Shown here one piece after another: positions 23,681-32,258 of a DNA stretch of 37,288 nt (positions within the stretch are counted from its first letter, which is position 1; every line of letters starts with the position of its first letter). The stretch comes from Verrucomicrobiota bacterium (GTDB lineage: Bacteria; Verrucomicrobiota; Verrucomicrobiia; CAIQCK01): the NCBI GenBank assembly GCA_016219905.1, contig JACRKA010000390.1, positions 1 to 37,288 on the forward strand. The letters are read 5' to 3'. Below the pieces are notes generated by a model. That model was given only the letters and a program-made list of their open reading frames with translations. It was not told where the DNA came from and searched no databases. The position numbers and the translations under genes are program-made.

Positions 23681-23712
23681 CGGCCCGAAATCGCAGGTGA
23701 TAGACTGCTCAC

Positions 23713-24405
23713 ATGAAAGCCCATCTGCTGGCAGCGATTATCATGGCGGCAGCGATGGCCGCCCCCGCCACCCACGCCGCAGGCTCGCGCGACGACGCCG
23801 TCGCCAACCTCGCCGGCAAGGAAGCCGAAGCGCGCGTGCTCCGCGAGCAGCTCGCGTCCTGGAACAAGATGAAGACCGACGCGACCGCTGCGATACGCCC
23901 CTTGAAGGACCGCTATTTCGATCGTCTGGACGATCTCAAAAATGCGGCAGCCGGAACCGAACACTTGATCCGCGGGGAAATCCTGATGTTGGAGGGAAAG
24001 ATCACTGAGAATGAAACCCGCAAGCAAATCGCCGAGGAACAAGCCGCCGCGATCAACGCGCGGCTGGCCCAGCTTGACGGCGAGATCGCCGGCGCGCGGA
24101 CTGCTCTCCAGAATTTCAACCCGCGCCCCAACGAACCCCCGGGCGGCATCAAACTAGGCGGCTCCGATTATGTGCCCGCGCCCGGCCCCGGCGAGAAACC
24201 CGGCTTGACCACCAGCCTGCCCGGATGGGCCGCGCCCAGCCCCGGCCAGACCGCCAACACCGGCGGCGGCGGTTCCTCCACGCCCACGCCTCCCTATCCA
24301 CCGATGCTCATGCCGCCCGGCAGTCCCGGATGGTCGGGTCAGACGCCGGCACCATTCCCGCCCTCCAGTTTCACCGGCCCGATGAATCCGTGGGGGCCTT
24401 TCTGA
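23713..24405 (+). CDS. Exported protein with coiled coil and Pro/Gly-rich tail
   Basis: 230 residues. Signal peptide MKAHLLAAIIMAAAMAAPATHAAG, cleavage probably after THA. Residues about 28-135 are charged and heptad-like (KEAEARVLREQLASWNK, then EILMLEGKITENETRK), consistent with a coiled coil. From about 140 the chain is a flexible Pro/Gly/Ser/Thr-rich segment ending MNPWGPF. No enzyme motif is present. It is 32 bp after the MetE-like gene, so it may share its transcript, though a functional link is not apparent. Probably a periplasmic or envelope structural protein. Confidence 0.72.
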   Translation: MKAHLLAAIIMAAAMAAPATHAAGSRDDAVANLAGKEAEARVLREQLASWNKMKTDATAAIRPLKDRYFDRLDDLKNAAAGTEHLIRGEILMLEGKITENETRKQIAEEQAAAINARLAQLDGEIAGARTALQNFNPRPNEPPGGIKLGGSDYVPAPGPGEKPGLTTSLPGWAAPSPGQTANTGGGGSSTPTPPYPPMLMPPGSPGWSGQTPAPFPPSSFTGPMNPWGPF

Positions 24406-24467
24406 ACCCGACTCCTCCCGCGACCGGTCCCAACTGCCCGCCGACCGGCCACAAACACTGAGCCGAG

Positions 24468-24631
24468 GAACAAATCCGAAGCTCGAAATCCAAAATCCGA
24501 AACAATCCCCAACGCACAGAAGGGGAAACGGCAGAAAAGTCAGCTCTGACGGCTGACACGATGTTTCGCCCTTTTCCCTTTGTTGAATTCGGATTTGTTT
24601 CGGATTTCGAGTTTCGGATTTCGGATTTCCG
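24468..24631. repeat. Intergenic inverted AATCCGAAA-type repeat cluster
   Basis: AATCCGAA-rich sequence at about 24468-24505 recurs in inverted orientation at about 24588-24631 (TTCGGATTT units). Between them is AT-richer sequence with a small GTCAGC/GCTGAC hairpin (24539-24557). No gene is credible here; short open frames give only repetitive peptides such as EIRNPKLEIRN. The region separates two convergent genes and could form a long hairpin. Confidence 0.7.
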
Positions 24632-24633
24632 AT

Positions 24634-25212
24634 CTAACCAGCCCTCTCGTCTGACGGCAGCGCTGCCGCTTCCGTCGCCGCCTGCTCCTGCGGCGTCGGC
24701 GCGGGCGGCGGCGCGAGCAACGCCACAACCTCCGCCTGCACGCTCTCGAGCTGGTCCAGCCGCAGCCGCGGATCGGGAATCAAGAAAGTCTCTCCCGTGC
24801 GCATGTGCTCATAAACAAGCACCTTCTCGCCCTCGCGTTCGATGATGTCTCGCTGCTTCAGCGTCCGCTTGCGCTCCAGCATCACCGCGAGGATGTAGCG
24901 CACGTTGCTGTGGCCGGGGTCTTTGGAGTCAATGAACTTCCGCAGCAACGACTCGGCGTCCTCCTTCTTCAGCGCCTCCGCCTTCGGCGGCGCCGGTATC
25001 TGATACGTCCCCTGCCAGTAGCTCAGCGCCCCGCTGCGCTTCGCCGGGTCGCCGCCCTTGGCCCAACATTCCTCGCACACGTCCTGCCGCGCATAACCCT
25101 GCTGCGACAGCGACAGGATGGTGTGGTAGTCCTCTTTGTCGGCGAAAGCCTTCTGGCAGCCGTTGCACAACGGCGACCGCGGCTGCAAATGATCCCATTC
25201 TTCGATTGGCAT
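24634..25212 (-). CDS. Putative zinc-binding protein with CxxC pairs, unknown function
   Basis: 192 residues. Two CxxC pairs near the N-terminus (PLCNGCQKAF and DVCEECWAK) form a likely zinc site. A charged helical middle follows (AESLLRKFIDSKDPGHSNVR, RYILAVMLERKRTLKQRDI), then a strand-like segment VLVYEHMRTGETFLIPDP and a Pro/Ala-rich tail. The combination resembles small conserved proteins of unknown function that I associate with Verrucomicrobiota and Planctomycetota. It converges on the exported coiled-coil gene. A role in nucleic-acid or protein binding is possible, not shown. Confidence 0.78.
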   Translation of the reverse strand: MPIEEWDHLQPRSPLCNGCQKAFADKEDYHTILSLSQQGYARQDVCEECWAKGGDPAKRSGALSYWQGTYQIPAPPKAEALKKEDAESLLRKFIDSKDPGHSNVRYILAVMLERKRTLKQRDIIEREGEKVLVYEHMRTGETFLIPDPRLRLDQLESVQAEVVALLAPPPAPTPQEQAATEAAALPSDERAG

Positions 25213-25364
25213 AAAGCGCGGCGATTATAGGGATGCCGCGCCTCCATGCAAGCCAGTCGAACAAAGGCGACGCAAGCTAAGGAAGGAATCGGGAGCTATA
25301 AATGACTTGCAACTCTGCGCCGGCAGCGCGAAAAGCGACTGACAACGCCAACGGGACCTGACCC

Positions 25365-26357
25365 ATGATGCAAAACACAGCAATTCTCCTCGTTGGTGCT
25401 TTGTTGGCCTCCACGTCTTCGGCACAAGTGCGGCCCTACACCGAGAAAGAGACGCAACTCATAATCCGGAATCACATGGAGAGCATCCGCCGGGGCGGAA
25501 CAGGTTATGTTTTCGACGGCACCGACCCTGCAGAGATCACACGCAGGGGAAGTATTCCGGGCTCCATAGCCGCATTAAGGCTCGACCGGAAAATAACTGG
25601 GCCACTTCTCGTCCGCTATCTTGGCGACATGAACGAAAGAGTTCGGTCCGAAGCGATACTTCGCTTGGGTGAGTATGGAGATCGTGCAATCGTCATGCGG
25701 CTGGCGTGGCAACTCGATGCTTACAATCAGGATGTAAGGCGCGAAGCGTGTTCGGCGCTTTGCGGAATAGACCTGCGAGAATTGGAACCACACAAGAAGG
25801 AGTTGGTTCCTTGTCTCCTTAAGTTTGCCCGGCGAGTTGAAGGCGGGTTTAACGCCGCCCTTGAGTTAGTAGGCAAACTCGGCGCTGTGTCGGCGATTCC
25901 TGAGATCAAGAGCCTCAGACAGCTTGCCCTGAATGACAAACTTTGCGATGCCCCGGTGCGTGTGTTGGCCAAGTTGGGCGATGAAGATGCCCGGAAGGAA
26001 ATCGTGGCTCTGCTGTGCAGCACAAACATTTCCGACAGGGTCAAGGGGATAAAACAGTCGGCTTATGTGGGAAGGCAGATGTTGACGGAACTCGTGCCGC
26101 TCTTGGATGATAAGAGCATCGCACGGCGAGACCGTATGATGATTGATCCCGAACCGCCTGATCCGGAAAAACACATTATAATCGTTCGCATATGCGACTT
26201 GGCAGCGGACGCTGTTGTGCGCGTGTGTGAATTAGAAGGGCGCATTACACCAAGTGGGACTCAAGACTCGGCGATAGAAGAAGTGAAGCAGCTCATCAAG
26301 CCGGAATTGCAAAAACAGCAACAGAAAGCGCGAGAAAGCCCGGCCGGCAAGAAATAA
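25365..26357 (+). CDS. Exported HEAT-repeat-like protein
   Basis: 330 residues. Signal peptide MMQNTAILLVGALLASTSSAQ (ATG at 25365 or the next codon), cleavage likely after SSA. Helical repeats of HEAT type follow: ITGPLLVRYLGDMNERVRSE, AIVMRLAWQLDAYNQDVRRE, ELVPCLLKFARRVEGGFNAA and DARKEIVALLCSTNISDR. The C-terminus is basic and Gln-rich (KQQQKARESPAGKK). Base composition is visibly less GC-rich than the flanking genes, which hints at later acquisition. It stands alone between a zinc-protein gene and pgpA. A protein-interaction role is likely from the fold; no partner is evident. Confidence 0.75.
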   Translation: MMQNTAILLVGALLASTSSAQVRPYTEKETQLIIRNHMESIRRGGTGYVFDGTDPAEITRRGSIPGSIAALRLDRKITGPLLVRYLGDMNERVRSEAILRLGEYGDRAIVMRLAWQLDAYNQDVRREACSALCGIDLRELEPHKKELVPCLLKFARRVEGGFNAALELVGKLGAVSAIPEIKSLRQLALNDKLCDAPVRVLAKLGDEDARKEIVALLCSTNISDRVKGIKQSAYVGRQMLTELVPLLDDKSIARRDRMMIDPEPPDPEKHIIIVRICDLAADAVVRVCELEGRITPSGTQDSAIEEVKQLIKPELQKQQQKARESPAGKK

Positions 26358-26418
26358 CCAGCCTTTACAAGGCTCGACGCAACGCTCGGCGCGCCCACGG
26401 CGCGCTGAATCACGACAT

Positions 26419-26898
26419 TCACCCGCCGCACGCATACCACCAGCGGGCGATGTTGAGCAGGCCGCAGGTGTAGAGCGCCGCGATGACATCGTCCGCCACA
26501 ATCCCCCACCCTCCCGGCCAGCGTTGGACCGCATCCGCTGGCGGCGGCTTGACCACGTCGAAGAACCGGAACAGCAGAAACGCCGCAACGACCCAGCCCA
26601 CAGTGACCGGCAGGCCAAGCATCGCGATGGGAAAGCAGACGACTTCGTCCACGACAACCTGGCCGGGGTCTTTCTTGCCGAACCGCCGCTCGCCCGCCGG
26701 TGCGGCCAGCACCGCCGCGATGAGTCCGGCAACGATCCCCAGCAACACCACGTCCAGTTTCCAGAGCGCGAGGAAGAACGCCACGCCGACGAGGCTGCCC
26801 CACGTGCCCGGCGCGACCGGCAGGTAGCCGCTGCCGAAGCCGGTGGCGACGAACAGCGCCACGCGGTCAGGTGTCTTGCGTGAAGAGCCGGTGTCCAC
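26419..26898 (-). CDS. pgpA: Phosphatidylglycerophosphatase A
   Basis: 159 residues. Removes phosphate from phosphatidylglycerophosphate to give phosphatidylglycerol at the inner membrane. Family motifs are all present: GSGYLPVAPGTWGS near residues 22-35, KKDPGQVVVDEVVCFP, RFFDVVKPPP and WGIVADDVIAALY. The 5' end overlaps pgsA by 32 bp, so the two consecutive steps of the pathway are coupled. It is the last gene of the minus-strand housekeeping run. Confidence 0.93.
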   Translation of the reverse strand: MDTGSSRKTPDRVALFVATGFGSGYLPVAPGTWGSLVGVAFFLALWKLDVVLLGIVAGLIAAVLAAPAGERRFGKKDPGQVVVDEVVCFPIAMLGLPVTVGWVVAAFLLFRFFDVVKPPPADAVQRWPGGWGIVADDVIAALYTCGLLNIARWWYACGG

Positions 26899-27475
26899 GG
26901 ATGAGATAGGAAACGCCGCTGATGACGGTCAGCAGCACGGTGACGACCATGAGCCAGAACACGATCAGCGGGAAATGGCTCATCTCGATTTCGTGGGCGC
27001 GCGCTCCGAGCCATGCGGGCCAGTCTTCGAGAATCATCAACCCCAGCAGGATGAACCCGATGCTGACCATCTGGCTGATGGTCTTCTGTTTGCCGAGCAG
27101 GTCGGCGGGCAACGCGACGCCCTTCTGCGCCGATAGCAGCCGCAGGCCGCTGATGATGAACTCGCGCGCGATGATGATGACCGCCATCCACGCCTGGACG
27201 AGGCTCAGGCCCTTCGGCGTCTTGATCTCCACGAAGCAGATGAACGCCGCGCAGGTCAGGATCTTGTCGGCCAACGGGTCGAGCAGCGTGCCGAACTTGG
27301 TCGTGATCTTGTTCCGCCGCGCCAGCCAGCCGTCCCACCAGTCCGTGATGCTGGCGGCGATGAACAGCCAGAACGCCACCGTCTTGCCATTGGGGAAATG
27401 CGGCATCAGCAGCGCCGCGACGAAGAACACCGTCATGACGATGCGCGAGAGCGTGAGTTTGTTGGGCAGATTCAT
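26867..27475 (-). CDS. pgsA: CDP-diacylglycerol-glycerol-3-phosphate 3-phosphatidyltransferase
   Basis: 202 residues, multi-spanning. Joins CDP-diacylglycerol and glycerol-3-phosphate to make phosphatidylglycerophosphate. The CDP-alcohol phosphotransferase motif is complete: D45, D48-G49, A52-R53, then G62, D66 and D70 (DWWDGWLARR followed by FGTLLDPLAD). The N-terminal MNLPNKLTLSRI is typical. Its start overlaps the end of rimO by 4 bp and its end overlaps pgpA by 32 bp. Its substrate CDP-diacylglycerol is made by cdsA at the other end of the same gene run. Confidence 0.95.
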   Translation of the reverse strand: MNLPNKLTLSRIVMTVFFVAALLMPHFPNGKTVAFWLFIAASITDWWDGWLARRNKITTKFGTLLDPLADKILTCAAFICFVEIKTPKGLSLVQAWMAVIIIAREFIISGLRLLSAQKGVALPADLLGKQKTISQMVSIGFILLGLMILEDWPAWLGARAHEIEMSHFPLIVFWLMVVTVLLTVISGVSYLIRGHRLFTQDT

Positions 27476-29007
27476 GCCGCCGGCTTGGCGGTCAAATCGT
27501 ATTCCGAACTCCCCGTCACTGTCACGCCGAGAAACTCGCCCGCCCGCAGGCTCCTCTCCGCCAGATACACGCGCCCGTCAATGTCCGGCGCGTCGGCCTC
27601 GCCCCGCGCGATCCATGCGAACTTCTTCCGGTTGCTCGGCCGCTCCACCAGCACCCGCAACCGCCGGCCGACCATCGCCGCGTTCCGTTCCCGGCTGAGT
27701 TGCTGCTGGAGCGCCATCGCGCGCGCGTGCCGCTCGCGCTTGACCGCGTCGGGAACCTGATGCGGCAGCTTCGCGGCGCGACTGCCTTCCTCCTGCGAGT
27801 AAAGGAACACGCCGACGCGGTCGAACTTCGTCTCCCGGATGAACTCCAGCAGATGCTCGAAGTGCGCCTCGGTCTCGCCGGGAAAGCCGACGATGAACGT
27901 CGTGCGCAGCGCGATGCCGGGAATCCCGCACCGGATCCGGGCGATGAGGTCGCGGATCCACCCCTCGCTCGTCTCGCGCTGCATCGCCGCCAGCATCGCC
28001 GGATGGATGTGCTGGAGCGGCATGTCCACGTAGCGCGCCACGTGGCGCGACGCAGCGATGGTCTCGATGAGTTCGTCGCTCCAATGCGCCGGGTGGGTGT
28101 AGAGCAGGCGAACCCAGAAGTCGCCGTCGAGCGCGTCCAGTCCACGGATCAGCGAGCACAGGGTCGGCAACTGTAGCGGCGGTCTATGACCGCCGGCTGT
28201 TCGCCGCGTTATCGGATTTCGGCGGTCATAGACCACCGCTACAGGCAGCAATGATGGCTGCACGAAGCTCCGGCTTCGCGTGTGATCGAACGGCCGCTTG
28301 TCGCGCTTGGCGGCGGGCCAGAGGTCGAGGCCGTAGTAGGTCGTGTCCTGCGAGATGAGGTTGAGTTCTTTGACGCCCTCCGCCAGCAGATGGCGCGCTT
28401 CGGCCACGACGCTCTCGACGGTGCGGCTGCGGTGACGGCCGCGCATCTGCGGGATGACACAGAACGCGCAGGGATGGTTGCAGCCCTCGGCGATCTTCAC
28501 GTAGGCTAAGTGCCCCGGCGTGAGCCGGAACCGCGGCGTGTCGTAGTCCGGGATGTAGGTCGCGCGGCTGGAGACGAACTTGATCGGCGCGGCGGCTGCC
28601 TTCGGGAGGACTCCCGCTTTCGTCTTCCTCGGCCCGGCAGCCTTCCGGTGCTCGACGGCTTTCCTGACGATCTCGGCGACGCGCGGGACTTCGTTGAGAC
28701 CCATCAGCGCGTCAATCTCCGGAATCTCCTTGCGCAGTTCGTCGGGATAGCGTTGCGCCATGCAGCCGCTGACGATCAGCGCCTGGTCGGGCCGTGCGTG
28801 ACGCCGCACCTCGTCGGCTTCGAGGACCGCGTTGACGCTTTCTTCCTTGGCCGGGTCAATGAACGAGCAGGTGTTGACGATGAGCGCGTCGGCGGCGGCG
28901 GGGTCGTTGACGACGGTCATGCCCTCCTTCAGCAGCATGCCGAGCATGATCTCGGCATCCACGAGGTTCTTGGCGCAGCCCAGGCTGATCAATCCGACTT
29001 TGATCAT
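27472..29007 (-). CDS. rimO: Ribosomal protein S12 methylthiotransferase, with in-frame palindromic insert
   Basis: 511 residues, longer than the usual 430-470. RimO adds a methylthio group to an Asp of ribosomal protein S12 using two Fe-S clusters. The N-terminal domain starts IKVGLISLGCAKNLVDAE (Cys11 and later Cys residues), the radical-SAM CxxxCxxC is in EGCNHPCAFC, and a C-terminal TRAM-like domain ends the protein. SLGCAKNLVD separates it from MiaB. Residues about 255-280, between DLWPAAKRDKRPF and DGDFWVRLLYTHPAHWSDE, come from a palindromic element (28169-28244) read in frame as AVVYDRR and GGHRPPLQ. A start ten codons upstream is possible. Probably still functional because the frame is intact on both sides. 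Confidence 0.93.
   Translation of the reverse strand: MIKVGLISLGCAKNLVDAEIMLGMLLKEGMTVVNDPAAADALIVNTCSFIDPAKEESVNAVLEADEVRRHARPDQALIVSGCMAQRYPDELRKEIPEIDALMGLNEVPRVAEIVRKAVEHRKAAGPRKTKAGVLPKAAAAPIKFVSSRATYIPDYDTPRFRLTPGHLAYVKIAEGCNHPCAFCVIPQMRGRHRSRTVESVVAEARHLLAEGVKELNLISQDTTYYGLDLWPAAKRDKRPFDHTRSRSFVQPSLLPVAVVYDRRNPITRRTAGGHRPPLQLPTLCSLIRGLDALDGDFWVRLLYTHPAHWSDELIETIAASRHVARYVDMPLQHIHPAMLAAMQRETSEGWIRDLIARIRCGIPGIALRTTFIVGFPGETEAHFEHLLEFIRETKFDRVGVFLYSQEEGSRAAKLPHQVPDAVKRERHARAMALQQQLSRERNAAMVGRRLRVLVERPSNRKKFAWIARGEADAPDIDGRVYLAERSLRAGEFLGVTVTGSSEYDLTAKPAA
28169..28244. repeat. Palindromic element, family 1 (copy B), inside rimO
   Basis: Left arm CTGTAGCGGCGGTCTATGAC... and its inverse (28220-28244) agree over 25 bp with one mismatch, with a 24-base loop between. 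The arms share the CTGTAGCG plus GGTC core with copy A at 18237-18312. The element keeps the rimO reading frame open and adds about 25 codons. Confidence 0.93.
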
Positions 29008-29082
29008 GAGAGAAAGCAGACGTGAATCATGTGACATGAAATGCCCGTAGCGGCGGGAAGGAAACGCCCCGTCAGCCGCTGG

Positions 29083-32000
29083 CTAACGCACCAATTGCTG
29101 GAAGCGCGGGAACAGTTTGACGCGCTCGATGCGGTTGTCCTGTTGCGCCCCTTGCTTGAACGCGGGGTTGATGCGGATCGCCTTCTCCAACCAATCGAGC
29201 GCGGGGTCGGCCTGCTGCGCCTGCACCAGGACCACCGTGAGGTCATACCACGCCTGCGCGTCGTCGGGATAGAAGCCGAGGTATTTCCGCAGCACCTTCT
29301 CGACGCGGTCGAAGCGGGTCAACTGGACGTAGGTCTGCGCGATGGTCTTGAAGTGCTGCGCCGGCATCTCCTTGTGCTCGATGAGCTGGTCAATGATCCC
29401 GTCCATCTCCGGGAACTTGCCGCGCGTGGCAAGCACGGAGAGGAACTGCATGATTGTGTTGAGGTCGTTCGGCGTGGCCGCCAGTTTCTGGCGCAGGCCA
29501 ATTTCCTGGCCCGCGAGCTGGCTCAACTGTTGGATCTGGTTCAGCACGATGGGAATTTGCGGGTTCTGCGGGTCGTGTTTCGTGTAATCGTTGACGACCT
29601 TGTGCGCGTCCGCGTAACGCTCCAGCCGCGTCAGGAACTCGGCGTAGCGGAACGTGGCCTCCACATTGAATGGGCAGAGTTCGAGGCATTGCTTGAAGGC
29701 ATACTCGGCTTCGGGGGCCAATTCCGGCTGGCGCTGCTCCGGCGGGGCGAGCGTGGCCCGCCACGCGTAGAGGCCCGCGTGGGCGGTGCGCAGCTTGGAG
29801 AACGCGCGCTGCGCGTCGTCGTCGCGCCGGAACTTCGGGTCGTTGACCAGATACTTCTGGACGTAGGCGTCCCAATACTTGCGGTTGAGCGCGACCATCT
29901 CCGGCGTGATCTTCGGGAGCGGCTCCCGGTTGATCTTCATGATGACGCCGTAAGGCTCCAGGTAGTTATACATCCACTGGATCACGAAGCTTTCCTCGAC
30001 GTAGAAGCTGCGCTTGTTGTGCTCGCGGTCGAAGATCTGTTTCGAAACGAGGCCGTTCAGCGCCGTGACGGCCTGGACGCCCTGGATGTTCACGCGCCCG
30101 TTGACGACGGTCACCTGCTCGCCCGGCAATGCAGGCCGCCGCTGCAATTCCTCGACGTAAGAGCGGATGGCGGCGGCGCTGTCCTCGTCGGTGGAGATGT
30201 AGATGTCCTCCCTCGGATAGGTCGTGTCGCGCTGGAGGACTTGTTCGAACCAGTTGAAGCCGTCCTTTTTGCGGGAGGGACTGTATTGCGCCCGGAGGTA
30301 GCGAAGGTAGGTGTTCTCGGCCAGGGCGTTCTGCGTGATGATGTAAACATCCGGCCGCACGCGCGGGCAGAAGATCATGTAGGTCGGCACAAACCGGCCC
30401 GGGTCGGTGCCGCCGTAGAGGATCGCGTCCTTGTCCATGTCGGGATAGCCGCCGCCCGGCACGAACATGTGATAGCCAAAATACCAGCCGAACAGGTGGC
30501 CGTGCTGCTCGTTGTCGGCCCAGTTGCGGGCCAGTCCTGCCAGCGGCAACAATCCCACCAGCGCCAGCGTCGGCCGCAACGGCATCCTGTCCTTCTCGCT
30601 GAAGAACAGCAACACCGCGAGGCCGGCCAGAAACGCAAGCTGCACGCCCACCCACACCCATTCGCTCTCCTCAGCCGTGGCCGACTGGGCGTGATAAAGA
30701 AGCTGATAACCCACCTGCAGCAGGCACAGACCCGCCAGCGCGCCGAACAACAGCCAGCGCAGTTTCTCCAGATGCCCCACCAGATACGAGAGGCCCCACA
30801 TCAGGCCGTAGCCGATCCACGCGCAGAACACCGCATGGGTCAGGATGAAAAACACGCGGTCGTTGAACCGCACCGCCCGGTCCAGCGTCGGGTTGGCCAG
30901 CACGATGAACGTGAAGCTGGTGAAAAAGAAAGCCGCGACCATGAACAGCATCCACTTCTTCGAACGCCGGTTGCCATCAAACACCCACATCAGCGACCCC
31001 AGGCCGATCAGCACCATCAAGGACGTGTATTGGTCGCGCAGGTCCTTGCCGAAGAAAAGCAACTGGTCGAAGAACATCGGCAGCGGGCGGTAAATCTTCA
31101 TCTTCTCATACTGCCCGCGGCTGAAGTGATGCCAGAAGCCGTCCTTGTCCCGCGTGTAGCCCCAGTTCATCGGCGGGTTGGTCAACGACGCCAGCGGCAT
31201 GTAAGCGTAGAACGCCAGACCGGCAAGGATGCAGCCGGCCACCACCGCGGCCCGCTTCCAGTTCACGCGCGTCTGCCAGCCAAACCGTTGCTGGAGCACT
31301 TCGCCGACCAGGAAGATCAACACCGGCGCCACGGCGGCCGACGTCCCTTGCCAGAAGTAGCTCCCCTGCCAGAACGGCGCGCCGCTGTCCACCAGCCACT
31401 GCATGAACCACATCTCCACCGCCACCACCCAGCAGCCGGCCACCAGCAAGTCCATCATCACCGGCACGCTCACCATCGCCACGAGGATGAAAAACGCGGG
31501 CGCCATGAACAGCAGCGTCTGATGATTGGTCAGCCCCAGGCCCCACAAGAACCAGGTCCAATAGAGATACTTGTCCTGCTGCTTGAGCATCCACACGAAG
31601 ATCGTGACCAGCGTCAGCGCCATGAACAGCGCGTTGAGCGAGTAAACCTCCGCGATCACCGCCTGCGAGAGCGGCACCGGGCTGAACGCGAACACCAGCC
31701 CGCCGGCCGCGCCGCACACCGACGCGATCAACCGCTCCTGCCGCTCGCTCAGCCGTTCGCTCAAACCCTTCACCGAGCGGATGAACATCGAACCGCTCCG
31801 GGACCCCAAAAGCGCCAGCAGTCCCACCGCGAGCGCCCCGAACGTCGCGCTGCCCAGACATGAGCGCCACCCGACATTGAACGCCCGCCGGCTGACCCCC
31901 ACGACCCCCTCCGGCACGGGAATCGGGCTGAGCGGATTCAAGTGGTCGAACAAACAGGTGAGGATCGTCCAGATCGGATAACCCGGAGGATGCGGCACGC

Positions 32001-32220
32001 CCAACGTATGCGCCGCCGTGACCAGCTCGCCCGAATCCTCCAGCGTCACGCTCGGCGACATCATGCAGATGTAGGCCACCAGCGCGATCACGAACGACGC
32101 CAATGCCGCCATCCAGTCGCAACGCCGGAACAGCGGCCCGGCCAGCGGCGTCTCAAGCGACAGCGGTGCCACCGGCTGCTGCGCAGCCGCGGCTGGGGTC
32201 ATGGCACGTTGGTTCGCCAT
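29083..32220 (-). CDS. DUF2723 family membrane protein with C-terminal TPR-like region
   Basis: 1045 residues. The N-terminal half is polytopic, with a first periplasmic loop SPSVTLEDSGELVTAAHTLG followed by GVPHPPGYPIWTIL, the DUF2723 signature. DUF2723 proteins are GT-C-like; a eukaryotic relative (TMEM260) is a protein O-mannosyltransferase, so a lipid-linked-sugar transfer role is plausible. Around a dozen hydrophobic segments run to about residue 590. The rest is soluble and ends in helical TPR-like repeats (VEATFRYAEFLTRLERYADA, AQAWYDLTVVLVQAQQADPA). It sits between ispG (38 bp) and rimO (75 bp). Substrate is unknown. Confidence 0.87.
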   Translation of the reverse strand: MANQRAMTPAAAAQQPVAPLSLETPLAGPLFRRCDWMAALASFVIALVAYICMMSPSVTLEDSGELVTAAHTLGVPHPPGYPIWTILTCLFDHLNPLSPIPVPEGVVGVSRRAFNVGWRSCLGSATFGALAVGLLALLGSRSGSMFIRSVKGLSERLSERQERLIASVCGAAGGLVFAFSPVPLSQAVIAEVYSLNALFMALTLVTIFVWMLKQQDKYLYWTWFLWGLGLTNHQTLLFMAPAFFILVAMVSVPVMMDLLVAGCWVVAVEMWFMQWLVDSGAPFWQGSYFWQGTSAAVAPVLIFLVGEVLQQRFGWQTRVNWKRAAVVAGCILAGLAFYAYMPLASLTNPPMNWGYTRDKDGFWHHFSRGQYEKMKIYRPLPMFFDQLLFFGKDLRDQYTSLMVLIGLGSLMWVFDGNRRSKKWMLFMVAAFFFTSFTFIVLANPTLDRAVRFNDRVFFILTHAVFCAWIGYGLMWGLSYLVGHLEKLRWLLFGALAGLCLLQVGYQLLYHAQSATAEESEWVWVGVQLAFLAGLAVLLFFSEKDRMPLRPTLALVGLLPLAGLARNWADNEQHGHLFGWYFGYHMFVPGGGYPDMDKDAILYGGTDPGRFVPTYMIFCPRVRPDVYIITQNALAENTYLRYLRAQYSPSRKKDGFNWFEQVLQRDTTYPREDIYISTDEDSAAAIRSYVEELQRRPALPGEQVTVVNGRVNIQGVQAVTALNGLVSKQIFDREHNKRSFYVEESFVIQWMYNYLEPYGVIMKINREPLPKITPEMVALNRKYWDAYVQKYLVNDPKFRRDDDAQRAFSKLRTAHAGLYAWRATLAPPEQRQPELAPEAEYAFKQCLELCPFNVEATFRYAEFLTRLERYADAHKVVNDYTKHDPQNPQIPIVLNQIQQLSQLAGQEIGLRQKLAATPNDLNTIMQFLSVLATRGKFPEMDGIIDQLIEHKEMPAQHFKTIAQTYVQLTRFDRVEKVLRKYLGFYPDDAQAWYDLTVVLVQAQQADPALDWLEKAIRINPAFKQGAQQDNRIERVKLFPRFQQLVR

Positions 32221-32258
32221 AAGAAGCCTAGATGATTAGCAAGTCGCGTGGCCCACGG

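Noticed and set aside
24540-24845. Short ORFs with repetitive peptides such as EIRNPKLEIRN or DFEFRISDF
   Set aside because: They are translations of the AATCCGAAA-type repeat, not genes.
29049-29080. Small hairpin between the DUF2723 gene and rimO (AGCGGC/GCCGCT)
   Set aside because: Only a 6-bp stem with a long loop; not distinguishable from chance in GC-rich DNA.
29041-31863. Plus-strand open frame of about 940 codons over the DUF2723 gene
   Set aside because: Antisense shadow of a clearly recognisable protein; rich in His/Arg/Gln/Pro with no family resemblance.
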